A stretch of 44,845 nt of DNA from Actinomadura sp. HBU206391 (GCF_014323665.1 NZ_JABVEB010000038.1:1-44845), one strand, 5' to 3'. Shown: positions 25,859 through 34,644, numbered from the stretch's first letter. Translations and numbers: made by a program. The notes: a model not told the origin generated them from the sequence alone.

Positions 25859-27103
25859 GTGAAAGCTCTGGGCAGAATCTTCCGCAAGGCGCAGAACCGG
25901 ATCCAGGACCCGGCCAAACTCAAGAAGCTGGTCGTCGAGCTGATCGACAAGGAGCAATGGTCGAGCCAGGGCGTGGACGTCAAGGGCGACGCCTACGAGG
26001 AGCTGCTCGCCAAGGGAGCCGAGGACGTCAAGTCAGGGTCCGGGCAGTACTTCACTCCGCGTGAGCTGATCGCCGCGATGGTCGACTGCGTCCAGCCAGG
26101 CCCGGGCGACACGGTCTGTGACCCGGCCTGCGGCACCGGCGGCTTCCTGCTGGCCGCGCACGACTACATCCAGCGCCACCACGGTGGCGACCTGGCGCCC
26201 GAAGATCGTGACCGGCTCGGTGACGGGAGCATCAGCGGCGTCGAGCTGGTCGATGGCACCGCTCGGCTCGCGGCGATGAACATGCTGCTGCACGGCATCG
26301 GCAGGCCCAACGGCCGCTCGCTGATCGAGGTCCGCGACGCCCTCGCCGAGCCACCGCGCAGCTACCCGAGCGTAGTGCTGGCCAATCCGCCGTTCGGCCG
26401 CAAGTCGTCGATCACCGTCGTCGGCGAGGACGGGCGGGCGAATCGCGAGGACATCGAGTACCTCCGCAACGACTTCTGGGTCACGACCAAGAACAAGCAG
26501 CTCAACTTCGTCCAGCACATCGCCTCCATGCTCGGCATCCCCGGCCGCGCGGCCGTCGTCCTGCCCGACAACGTGTTGTTCGAGGGTGGGGCCGGCGAGA
26601 CGATCCGGCGGCGGCTGCTCAAGCAGTTCGACGTGCACACGCTGCTGCGCCTGCCGACCGGCATCTTCTACGCGGGTGGCGTCAAGGCCAACGTGCTGTT
26701 CTTCGACAAGAAGCCGGCCCGCCCCGACGCTCCCTGGACCTCCAGGCTGTGGGTGTACGACTTCCGTACCGGGCAGCACTTCACGCTCAAGCAGAACCGG
26801 CTCACTCGCGCGCACCTGGACGACTTCGTCAAGTGCTACCGACCCGGCGAGCCACGCGAGAACCGCATCGAGAATGAGCGGTTCAAGTCGTTCGATTACG
26901 ACGAGCTGATCGCACGCGACAAGGTCAACCTCGACATCACCTGGCTGAAGGACCCGAGCCTGGAGGATGCCGACAGCCTTCTTCCACCAGAAATCATCGC
27001 CCGCGAGATCGTCGAAGACCTGACGGCGGCCCTCGCCGAGTTCACCGCCATCGCCGAAGCCCTTGAACGGCCCAAAGCCACGCAGAGCGACGAGGAAGCG
27101 TAG
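25859..27103 (+). pseudogene. hsdM: Type I restriction-modification methyltransferase HsdM, 5'-truncated remnant
   Basis: The 414-codon frame has the N6-adenine methyltransferase core of HsdM: SGQYFTPRELIAAMVDC, the SAM site VCDPACGTGGFLLAAHDYI, the catalytic NPPFG in VVLANPPFG, and GGVKANVLFF. Homology begins at once with ALGRIFRKAQNRIQDPAKL, which in intact HsdM comes after a helical N-terminal domain of about 100 residues. That domain is absent. The in-frame sequence upstream hits a stop 39 nt before the GTG, and no RBS is present. No hsdS or hsdR is in the window. Catalytic motifs are intact, but without the N-terminal domain and specificity subunit it is unlikely to act as a normal type I enzyme. 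Remnant status is inferred. Confidence 0.8.
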
Positions 27104-27217
27104 CCCACCCCGACGATTCGGTCGTGGGGCGCCAGACCTCCGATTTCGAACTCTTACGTTGCTGCAGCCGCCGAGGGCACTCGTCCGCTGTCTCTGCCCC
27201 GGCGCGTACGGGTCGTC

Positions 27218-27300
27218 GAGCCGCTTCGCCTTCAGGTACGGGGGCTGGCCTGGTGTCGTCGCGTACGTATCGGTGCTCGCCGCTCGCGCAGCGGCGGAGG
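27218..27300 (+). pseudogene. Remnant of an MFS transporter C terminus
   Basis: The plus-strand frame reads FAFRYGGWPGVVAYVSVLAA, close to FEHGGWPGVVAYVLILTAL at the end of the MFS gene at 18434-19705, with strong nucleotide similarity over about 30 bases. Only the last helix is left, with no upstream coding part. It looks like a leftover of a related transporter gene or of a duplication. Short, so moderate confidence. Confidence 0.5.
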
Positions 27301-27329
27301 TGCGGTCAGGTGCGTGAGCGGGACGTGGC

Positions 27330-27760
27330 ACGGCCTCCCGGCCCACGGGCGGCCGGACGGTGAGAACCAGGCCGCCGCCCGCCGCGGCACCGCCTCGGCC
27401 ACCCCGTCGTGCGCCCGGACCACGGCGCGGACGATCGACAGGCCGAGACCGGCCCCCTGCGCCGAGCCGGACCGGTCGGTGCACAACCGGGGGAACGGTG
27501 CGAACAAGGTGGGATCTCCGTTGGGTCGACCGGCCGCCCGGTGTTCTCCACCCGCAGCACTGCCGCACCCGCGTCACCGCACGTGCGCACACAGATCCGG
27601 CCGTCGGGCGGTTGTACTTGATCGCGCTCTCCACCAGGTTGACAGCGGACCGCTCCAGCAGTACCGCGTCGCCCGAAGCCACCGCCGGAGCGCTCCGCGG
27701 TGATGATCACGTCGGCATCCTCGGCGCGGCCGGCCAGGTGTTCCAGACGATCGGTCGGCG
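27330..27760 (-). pseudogene. Decayed histidine kinase 3' end
   Basis: The reverse strand encodes, in shifting frames, pieces of a histidine kinase ATPase domain: SGDAVLLERSAVNLVESAIK, then VLRVENTGRPVDP, then GAGLGLSIVRAVVRAHDGV. They match, in the same order, the end of the intact kinase at 29540-30847. Nucleotide similarity is plain over about 400 bp, with single-base losses that break the frame, for example in the runs facing 29690 and 29930. The dimerization and sensor parts are missing. It lies in the same orientation as the intact copy, with the HNH gene between them. Confidence 0.8.
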
Positions 27761-27989
27761 GGACCGTGCCCGCTTCGCCGATCAGGCGCTCGCCTCGGCT
27801 GGTCTGGCTCCACGGTAAATGCCGGGGTGGAACCTACGATTGCACACAGCCAACAGCGACCAATGACTGAACGTACAAAGAGCGTCACATATGCCCGATT
27901 CGCGCCCTTTTGTGGATTGGAAATTCGCGATCAGTGACACTGGGAACTGCATTCTCTTCACCTATCACGGTTACATCTCGGCGATGGAT

Positions 27990-28005
27990 TCGCTACCATG
28001 TTCGA
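27990..28005. promoter_or_regulatory. SOS-box-like site and promoter of the HNH gene
   Basis: TCGCTACCATGTTCGA matches the actinobacterial LexA box TCGAAC-N4-GTTCGA at 9 of 12 fixed positions: the right half is perfect and the left keeps TCG. It overlaps a possible -10 (TACCAT, 27994-27999), with GTTACA 18 nt upstream as -35. A repressor bound here would block that promoter. Inferred from sequence and position. Confidence 0.5.
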
Positions 28006-28057
28006 AGGCGTGGTTGTCCTTTCCTGTCGAGGAATGCGCGGGAGGAGGTGTCCCCGG

Positions 28058-29581
28058 GTGCCTGGCCTGGACGTTGAGGAGTTGCCGGATATTTCGGGGA
28101 GGCTTCCCGGCCCTGCGCTGGCGGGTGAGCTCGCTGATCTGCCGCTGGGCGGGTTGGATGAGCACGCTTTGATCGAGGCGATGCGGGCGGCTCGGCGGTT
28201 GACTTCGTGGGCGGAGTCGCTGGAGCTTTCGGCGATCGCGGAGCTGGACCGGCGCCGTTCGGTCCAGGCCGATCGGTACGGGGCGTGGACGGTGGAGATG
28301 GGCCGGGCGCTGTGCGATGAGGTCTCGGCTGCGTTGACGTTGTCGGGCACCGCCGCCGTGATCCGGTTGGGAATGGCGACCATGCTGGAAGGGCCGCTGC
28401 TGGAAACCGGCCGGGCCCTTGCCCAAGGCCGCATCGACGCCGGGAAAGCGCGGGTGATCTGTGATGGTGTTCTTGGGGTGAGCCACGACATCGCCCGCAA
28501 GGTCGAGGCTCTCGTGCTGCCGGACGCGCCGCGGTTGACCACCCGGCAACTGGCGGGACGGGTTCGCACAGCGATCAAAGACGCCGACCCGGACGCCTAC
28601 GAGCGGCGCCGCAAGGCCGCCGAGAAGGGCCGCCGGGTAGAGCTGTACGACAACCCCGACGGCACCGCGGATCTGGCCGCCCGCGATCTACCCGCCGAGG
28701 ACGCCGACGCCGCCTATAACTACCTCAACGCGCTGGCGAACGCGCTCAAGGCCGACGGAGACCAGCGGCCCATCGACGCCATCCGCGCCGATGTGGTCTT
28801 GGAGCTGCTGCGTGGCAAACGACCCCAGGACCTGTTCCCCGCGGCGGCCGAGCCCGAACAGGCTCCAACGCCAGGAACCCCCGCCGCACCCGAGGACACT
28901 GCCGCCGCACCCCAGGACACCGCGTCCAGCGCATCCGACATTCCGGCAGTCACCTCCCGGGAAGCCGACAGTGAGGCGGCCGCTGAGACAGCCGGCCTCG
29001 TGGCTGAGGCCCGCGCATCCCAGCGCCCCACCGGCCCCGGCGGCACACGACGAAACGATTCCCCGAGACCAGGCCGGACCGGTGGCGACACCGGGCGTGA
29101 AGAGGCCGCCGCGATGACCCAGGCGATCCGCGACGAGCTGAGCGACCTGTTCGGCCAGACCCGCCACCGGGGCGGGCCCGCGGAGAAGCGGCTGCTGGTC
29201 GCCGAAGCCGCCCGCCGCATCAAGGACGCGCTCTCGCCGCTCAAGGTCCGCTGGTGCGCCCTGGCCGTCGACCCGGAAGGCAACCTCGTCCACGGGCACG
29301 ATGCCTACCGGCCACCCGCCGGAATGCGCCGCCTCATCCAGACCAGAGACGGCACCTGCACCTTCCCCACCTGCAACCGCCGCGCCGCAAAATGCGATCT
29401 GGATCATACAATTCCATATCACAAAGGCGGGCCGACCTGCCCATGTAACGTCGCCACATTATGTCGCGGTCACCATTTACTCAAACAACACCCCGACTGG
29501 ACCCTGATCCACATATGGCCCGGCGTTCTGCTGTGGATCTCACCCACCGGCCATTGGTATCTCGTCGGCCCCGCCCCCTGA
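28058..29581 (+). CDS. DUF222-HNH endonuclease domain protein (13E12 repeat family type)
   Basis: A 507-residue protein with an N-terminal DUF222 region (HALIEAMRAARRLTSWAESL, GRIDAGKARVICDGVLGV), a long Pro/Ala-rich low-complexity linker and a C-terminal HNH nuclease motif. The motif is DGTCTFPTCNRRAAKCDLDH, then CNVATLCRGHHLLKQ, with zinc-type Cys and the catalytic His. This is the 13E12 family, present in many copies in mycobacteria and other actinobacteria. I use GTG 28058 because GGAGGAGG lies about 9 nt upstream. The frame is open from ATG 27998, but that ATG sits inside the SOS-box/promoter. The HNH-coding part is AT-richer than the rest and has two TTA codons (29459, 29477). The last 42 nt overlap the histidine kinase gene tail to tail. 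Biological role of the family is unclear. Confidence 0.87.
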   Translation: MPGLDVEELPDISGRLPGPALAGELADLPLGGLDEHALIEAMRAARRLTSWAESLELSAIAELDRRRSVQADRYGAWTVEMGRALCDEVSAALTLSGTAAVIRLGMATMLEGPLLETGRALAQGRIDAGKARVICDGVLGVSHDIARKVEALVLPDAPRLTTRQLAGRVRTAIKDADPDAYERRRKAAEKGRRVELYDNPDGTADLAARDLPAEDADAAYNYLNALANALKADGDQRPIDAIRADVVLELLRGKRPQDLFPAAAEPEQAPTPGTPAAPEDTAAAPQDTASSASDIPAVTSREADSEAAAETAGLVAEARASQRPTGPGGTRRNDSPRPGRTGGDTGREEAAAMTQAIRDELSDLFGQTRHRGGPAEKRLLVAEAARRIKDALSPLKVRWCALAVDPEGNLVHGHDAYRPPAGMRRLIQTRDGTCTFPTCNRRAAKCDLDHTIPYHKGGPTCPCNVATLCRGHHLLKQHPDWTLIHIWPGVLLWISPTGHWYLVGPAP

Positions 29582-30847
29582 CCGGCCAGCGGGGAACGAC
29601 CCCGGGCTGGAGCAGCTGACGTTCCTGCTGTTCCTGGAAACGTACCCGTCCTGACCGCAGGCGGGCAGCCGTACTGTGACGGCGAGGCCGCCGCCCGGCC
29701 GCGGCACCGCCTCGACCACCCCGTCGTGCGCCCGGACGACGGCGCGGACGATCGACAGGCCGAGGCCGGCACCGCGCGCCGAGCCGGTCCGGTCGGCGCG
29801 GAGCCGGCGGAAGGGCTCGAAGATCGTGGCGACCTCGTCCGGCGCGACGGGAGGCCCGGTGTTCTCCACGCGCAGCACCACCGTGCCGGCCTCCCGGCAC
29901 GTCCGCACCCACACCCGGCCGCCGGGCCCGTTGTACTTGATCGCGTTCTCGACGAGGTTGACCGCGCACCGCTCCAGCAGCACGGCGTCGCCCGTGGCCA
30001 CCGCCGGGGCGAGCCTGGTAGTGATCTTCACGTCGGCCTCTGCCGCGGGGCCGGCCAGCTGCTCCAGCGCGCCGTTCACGGTCTCGTCGAGCGGCACCGG
30101 CGTACGGTTGCCCAGTTCGCGTTCGGACCGGGCCAGCAACAGCAGCCCCTCGATCAGCCGTTCGTGCCGTGCCGTGTTGCCCAGCAGCGACCGGGCCAGC
30201 ACACGCGTCTCCTCCGGCGACTTGCGGCTCGCCGCCGCGACCTCCAGCACGGTGCGGTTGACGGTCAGCGGTGTGCGGAGCTCGTGCGACGCGTTCGCGA
30301 CGAACCGCCGCTGCGCGTCGAAGGCGCGGTGCAGCCGGTCGAGCATGTCGTCGAAGGTGTCGGCCAGCTCCTTGATCTCGTCCCTCGGGCCCTTGAGGGC
30401 GATGCGCTCGTGCAGAGTGCTCTCCGACAGCCGCCGAGCGGTCGCCGTGACGTGCTGCAACGGAGCCAGGGCCCGTCCCGCGACGGCATAGCCCACGCCG
30501 ACCGCGAGCAGCCCGACCACCAGCAGCGTGAGCACCGAGCCCTGCAACAGCAGTTCCAGGACGTCACTCTTCTGCTGGGCGACCTGACCGGCGACCATGC
30601 GCCGTGCGGCGAGCAGCTTGTCGGGGTCCGGCGCCTGAGGCAGCGAACCGAGCTGTGCCTGCCCCGTCGCCCCCAGGGGGTTCATCGGCGAGGGCAGGTC
30701 CTCCTTGGACATGAGGACCTTGACGGTGATCTTCTTGTTCAACGTGCTGGCGGTCAGCGCGTACGTCACACCGACGAGGGCCGCGCCGGTCACCAGGAAC
30801 AGCGACCCGTAGATCAGCGTCAGCCGCGTCTTCAAGGTGAGTCTCAC
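29540..30847 (-). CDS. Sensor histidine kinase (two-component system)
   Basis: The 435-residue membrane kinase has TM1 at about residues 9-32 (LTLIYGSLFLVTGAALVGVT) and a short extracellular part. TM2 is at about 100-123, followed by a HAMP linker, the phosphoacceptor box FVANASHELRTPLT (His188), and the ATPase domain with NLVENAIKYN, LRVENTGPPV and GAGLGLSIVRAVVRAHDG. A Ser/Gly-rich tail of about 35 residues after the usual end may be an extension created by loss of the original stop. GTG 30847 overlaps the response regulator stop by 4 nt. It phosphorylates that regulator. The two probably control the export operon beginning at 32373. The signal is unknown. Confidence 0.94.
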   Translation of the reverse strand: MRLTLKTRLTLIYGSLFLVTGAALVGVTYALTASTLNKKITVKVLMSKEDLPSPMNPLGATGQAQLGSLPQAPDPDKLLAARRMVAGQVAQQKSDVLELLLQGSVLTLLVVGLLAVGVGYAVAGRALAPLQHVTATARRLSESTLHERIALKGPRDEIKELADTFDDMLDRLHRAFDAQRRFVANASHELRTPLTVNRTVLEVAAASRKSPEETRVLARSLLGNTARHERLIEGLLLLARSERELGNRTPVPLDETVNGALEQLAGPAAEADVKITTRLAPAVATGDAVLLERCAVNLVENAIKYNGPGGRVWVRTCREAGTVVLRVENTGPPVAPDEVATIFEPFRRLRADRTGSARGAGLGLSIVRAVVRAHDGVVEAVPRPGGGLAVTVRLPACGQDGYVSRNSRNVSCSSPGSFPAGRSGGGADEIPMAGG

Positions 30848-31497
30848 AGGCGATACCCCACTCCGGTGATCGTCTCGATGACCGGCGGAGCACCGAGCTT
30901 GCGGCGCAGGGTCGCCATCGTCACCCTGACGATGTTGCTGAACGGGTCGATGTTCTCGTCCCAGGCCTTGTCGAGCAGGTGCTCGGCGCTGACGACGCCG
31001 CCGTCGGCGCGCAGCAGTTCCTCGAGAACGGTGAACTCCTTCTTGGTGAGGGTCACCTCCAGGCCGTCGCGGCTGACCGTACGGCGGCGCGGATCCAGCC
31101 GGATCCCCGCCCGTTCGAGCACAGGTGGCAGCGGCGGCGCCGACCTGCGCCCCAGCGCGCGCACCCGTGCCACCAACTCGGTGAACACGAACGGCTTGGC
31201 CAGGTAGTCGTCGGCGCCCAGCGACAGGCCGTCGACCCGCTCGTCCACGTCACCGGCGGCCGTCAGCATGAGGATGCGGCCGCCGGTGCGGTCGGCGACA
31301 AGCCGCCTGCACACCTCGTCACCGTGCACCTCCGGCAGGTCGCGGTCGAGGACCACCACGTCGTAGTCGACGTACGAGGTGCGCTCCAGAGCCGCCGCGC
31401 CATCGTAGGCGACGTCGACGGCTATCGCCTCCTCACGCAACCCGGCCGCGATGGTGTCCGCGAGGAGCCCCTCGTCCTCCACGACGAGCACGCGCAT
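30844..31497 (-). CDS. OmpR-family response regulator
   Basis: The 217-residue protein has a receiver domain with the acidic pair E7/D8, phosphorylation site Asp51 (VVVLDRDLP), Thr79 and Lys101 (YLAKPF). Its winged-helix DNA-binding domain includes TLTKKEFTVLEELLRADGGV and NIVRVTMATLRRKLGAPPVI. ATG 31497 has GGAGGA 5 nt upstream, so the longer frame to 31641 is not used. The kinase gene follows with a 4-nt overlap. The octamer AGGTTTAA lies 62 nt upstream of this start and again at the same distance before the export operon, suggesting autoregulation and control of that operon. Confidence 0.95.
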   Translation of the reverse strand: MRVLVVEDEGLLADTIAAGLREEAIAVDVAYDGAAALERTSYVDYDVVVLDRDLPEVHGDEVCRRLVADRTGGRILMLTAAGDVDERVDGLSLGADDYLAKPFVFTELVARVRALGRRSAPPLPPVLERAGIRLDPRRRTVSRDGLEVTLTKKEFTVLEELLRADGGVVSAEHLLDKAWDENIDPFSNIVRVTMATLRRKLGAPPVIETITGVGYRL

Positions 31498-31558
31498 GGC
31501 GATCCTCCTCTGTTCCCGTGGACGTGGCCTGCCAGGGTCGACCCTGTCCGGTCGGGCG

Positions 31559-31566
31559 TTAAACCT
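31559..31566 (-). promoter_or_regulatory. AGGTTTAA motif upstream of the response regulator
   Basis: AGGTTTAA on the reverse strand lies 62 nt before the regulator start codon. The same octamer lies 61 nt before the lipoprotein start of the export operon (32305-32312). It could be part of the regulator's binding site or a shared -10 region. Confidence 0.4.
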
Positions 31567-31665
31567 GGATAAGCCGGCGTAGGGCAGGCTCAAGGAAAGA
31601 GGACGGAGTCCGGTTCGCCCATCAGACGCCGGACCGGTCACCCGACCGAGGTCGCGTGACTGGCC

Positions 31666-32199
31666 CTAGTGAGTCGGTGGTGTCAGTCCGTAACGCGCCA
31701 CGACGTCGTCGAGCCAGTCGGGGTGGCCATAGGTCAGGCCGTATCTCGTTGCGAGTTCGGTGAATTCGGGCGTCTCGTGGAGTTTCACGCCGGCCGCCGG
31801 CCCGACGGAGGTGAGCAGCTCGCCGAGTTCACGGAAGTAGTTCTCGAAGCCGCCCGGTGTGATGACCTCGACGATGCGGCCGGGCGCGGCCCCGGCGTTC
31901 CACATGGCGTGCATCTGCCCGCGTGGTTTGGTGATGTAGCCACCGGGTCCCAGGACGACCTCGTCGGCGTCGGATCGGAAGCCGATCTGGCCTTCGAGCA
32001 CGATGGAGTGCTCGTCCTCGCGCGTGTGGCGGTGCGGCGCGGTGATCGTGCCCACGGCGAACGGATGCTCCATGATGGCCACTTCGCCGTTGTTGTCGCG
32101 GCTGTAGAGCTTGAAAACCGAGCCGAAACCCGGGATGGCGACCGAATCCCCGCCGCCGGGCGGCACCACCCTCACAGCCGGCGCGCTGGGCACGTCCAT
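31666..32199 (-). CDS. Cupin-domain protein
   Basis: The 177-residue protein has a single cupin barrel. Motif 1 is HRHTREDEHSIVLEGQIGF, with metal-type His, His and Glu; motif 2 is KPRGQMHAMWNAG. A C-terminal helical tail follows (LHETPEFTELATRYGLTYGH), as in quercetin-dioxygenase-like actinobacterial cupins. Substrate and reaction are not predictable. ATG 32199 has AAGGAGG 10 nt upstream. The full-length plus-strand ORF over the same DNA is a shadow. The gene is divergent from the export operon, separated by 173 bp, so it may share its regulation. Confidence 0.88.
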   Translation of the reverse strand: MDVPSAPAVRVVPPGGGDSVAIPGFGSVFKLYSRDNNGEVAIMEHPFAVGTITAPHRHTREDEHSIVLEGQIGFRSDADEVVLGPGGYITKPRGQMHAMWNAGAAPGRIVEVITPGGFENYFRELGELLTSVGPAAGVKLHETPEFTELATRYGLTYGHPDWLDDVVARYGLTPPTH

Positions 32200-32304
32200 C
32201 AGGTCCTGCCCTCCTTCGTGCTGCCCCCGCACTGAGTCAATTATCCCTCCGACCTTCGGTGACAGGTTGGGGGGCCCACCGCACCCCCTGAGGGCGACTA
32301 ACGA

Positions 32305-32312
32305 AGGTTTAA
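32305..32312 (+). promoter_or_regulatory. AGGTTTAA motif upstream of the export operon
   Basis: Second copy of the octamer found before the response regulator, here 61 nt before the lipoprotein start and followed by TCC. TTTAAT within it (32308-32313) is also one base from the -10 consensus. Either reading makes this the operon's control region. Confidence 0.4.
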
Positions 32313-32372
32313 TCCGTATCCGGCTGCAATGGGCCGCGCCGGCGGCGAGTGACCGCCGGTGTGGAGGTCGAC

Positions 32373-32900
32373 ATGAGAATGCGCAGATTGGCCCTGGCCC
32401 TGGTGCTGCCGGCCGTGCTGGCGCTGGCGGCGTGCGGTGGCGGCGAGGACGGCGACGGTGTCGCGAGTGCCGGAGGCGGCGAGGCGAAGAACGCGGCGGC
32501 CTCCCCGTCGCAGTCGCTGAGTCCCGAGGACGCCCAGCTGAAGTTCGCGCAGTGCATGCGCGAGAACGGTGTGGAGATGGCCGATCCGGAGTCGGGCGGC
32601 GGGGTACGGATCCAGGTCACCGGCAAGCCCGGCAGCCGGGAGAAGACAGAGGCGGCGATGAAGAAGTGCCGGCCGTATCTCGAGGCCGGCGGCAAGATGC
32701 CCAACATGCAGGACCCGAAAGTCCGCGATCAGTTCGTGAAGTTCGCCCAGTGCATGCGCGAGAACGGCGTGAACATGCAGGACCCGGGGCCCGACGGTGG
32801 TCTGAGGATCCAGGGGAAGCCCGGCGAGATGGGCCGCGAGAAGCTGGAGAAGGCGCGTAAGGCGTGCGAGTCGCTGCGGCCCGGCGGGGGCCAGAAGTGA
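32373..32900 (+). CDS. Secreted lipoprotein with two Cys-containing repeats, first gene of MacAB-like operon
   Basis: The 175-residue protein has a lipoprotein signal ending in LALAAC (Cys21), a low-complexity linker and two copies of one unit. KFAQCMRENGV starts at residue 57 and again at 123, each followed by a DP-containing loop and a second Cys (KKC at 99, KAC at 165). The exact 66-residue offset of both Cys pairs suggests two equal disulfide-bonded modules outside the membrane. ATG 32373 has GGAGG 6 nt upstream. The MacA-like adaptor starts with a 4-nt overlap, so it belongs to the exporter. Function unknown: perhaps a sensor or substrate-binding part of the pump or of the adjacent kinase (inference). 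Confidence 0.82.
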   Translation: MRMRRLALALVLPAVLALAACGGGEDGDGVASAGGGEAKNAAASPSQSLSPEDAQLKFAQCMRENGVEMADPESGGGVRIQVTGKPGSREKTEAAMKKCRPYLEAGGKMPNMQDPKVRDQFVKFAQCMRENGVNMQDPGPDGGLRIQGKPGEMGREKLEKARKACESLRPGGGQK

Positions 32901-33945
32901 GGCGGATCCTCGTGACCGGTGCGGCCGTCGCGGTCGTCGCCGTCGGCGGGACGGCGGCCGTGCTGGCCGGCGGCGGCGGCGAGGCGAGCGGCCAGGCGCC
33001 CGCCGTCGCGATGACCACCGCCGACGTGACCAGAGGCGACCTCGTCGACTCCGAGAGCGTCGACGGAACCCTCGGGTACGCCGACGAGCGGGAGGTGCGG
33101 ACCGGCGCCTCCGGCACCGTCACGTGGGCGCCGGACGAGGGCGCCACGGTGAAACGGGGCGGGTCACTGCTCCGGGTGGACGGTGAGCCGGTGTCGCTCA
33201 TGTACGGCACCACGCCTCTCTACCGGCCGCTGAGCCTCGGGGTGTCCGACGGTGCGGACGTACGCCAGCTCGAGAGCAACCTGAAGGCGCTCGGCCACGG
33301 CGACGACCTCACGGTCGACGACGAGTTCACCTCCGCGACCGCGCAGGCGGTGATCGACTGGCAGGACGACCGGGGTCTGCCCGAGACCGGCTCGGTGGAC
33401 GCCGGTCAGGTCGTGTTCCTGCCGGGAGCCGTACGGATCAAGAAGCTCAATGCCACGGTAGGCGCGCGGACGAGTCCGGGCCAACCCGCGCTGATCGCGA
33501 CCGGCACCACGCGGATCGTCCACGTGGACCTCGATGCCGACAAGCAGGACCTGGCGCGCAAGGGCGCGACCGTGAGCATCGAGCTGCCCGGCGGACGCAG
33601 CGTCAAAGGCAAGATCGCGGAGGTCGGCACGGTCGCCGAGCAGAGCGGCGCCGAGCAGGACCAGAAGACCACCGTGAGCGTCGACATCTCGCTCGGCAAG
33701 AGCGGGACGGGGCGGCTCGACGAGGCGCCGGTGACGGTCGAGCTGGAGAGCGAGCGCCGCAAGGGCGTGCTGTCGGTGCCGATCGAGGCCCTGCTGGCAC
33801 TGCGCGAGGGCGGCTTCGGCGTCGAGGTGGTCGAGGGCACGGCGAAGCGGGTCGTGCCGGTCACCACCGGAAGCTTCGGCGGCGGCCGGGTCGAGGTCTC
33901 GGGAGACGCGATCCGCGAGGGCATGAAGGTCGGGGTGCCCGCGCA

Positions 33946-33949
<4 letters not shown>
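32897..33949 (+). CDS. Membrane-fusion/adaptor protein with peptidoglycan-binding domain (MacA/HlyD-like)
   Basis: The 350-residue protein is anchored by an N-terminal TM segment ([20 protein letters not shown]). A lipoyl-like beta part follows ([20 protein letters not shown]). A PG-binding-1 domain at about 115-170 ([36 protein letters not shown]) is inserted where Gram-negative MacA has its coiled-coil hairpin, and then the beta-barrel domains. This is the usual actinobacterial form, which binds the cell wall rather than an outer-membrane channel. GTG 32897 overlaps the lipoprotein stop (GTGA), and the ATPase gene overlaps its own stop by 4 nt. It is expected to join the ATPase and the MacB-like permease in an export complex. 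Substrate unknown. Confidence 0.92.

Positions 33950-34640
<691 letters not shown>

Positions 34641-34644
<4 letters not shown>

Larger units (their letters stand above)
27104..28057. other. 954-bp stretch of decayed gene pieces and the leader of the HNH gene
   Basis: There is no intact gene here. It contains a short piece resembling the C terminus of the MFS transporter (27218-27300, plus strand) and a frameshifted histidine kinase 3' end (27330-27760, minus strand). It also holds the promoter and leader of the DUF222-HNH gene (27960-28057). From 27830 to 27980 the GC content drops; an ORF starting at 27891 (PDSRPFVDWKFAISDTGNC) runs out of frame into the HNH gene and is probably not real. 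Confidence 0.6.

Noticed and set aside
25556..27103. DUF397 and hsdM as one defence operon
   Set aside because: The hsdM frame has no RBS and lacks its N-terminal domain, and a type I system needs hsdS and hsdR, which are absent. The neighbourhood looks accidental.
26033..27682. A 549-codon minus-strand ORF
   Set aside because: Mostly antisense to hsdM. Only its upstream end carries real sequence, a piece of the decayed histidine kinase, which is listed separately.
27891..28172. A 93-codon plus-strand ORF before the HNH gene
   Set aside because: Its second half overlaps the HNH gene out of frame; only the first 35 codons look natural, and they cover the promoter region. Too weak to call a gene.
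31669..32235. A plus-strand ORF covering the cupin gene
   Set aside because: The reverse strand has clear cupin motifs and a good RBS; the plus frame has no recognisable family.
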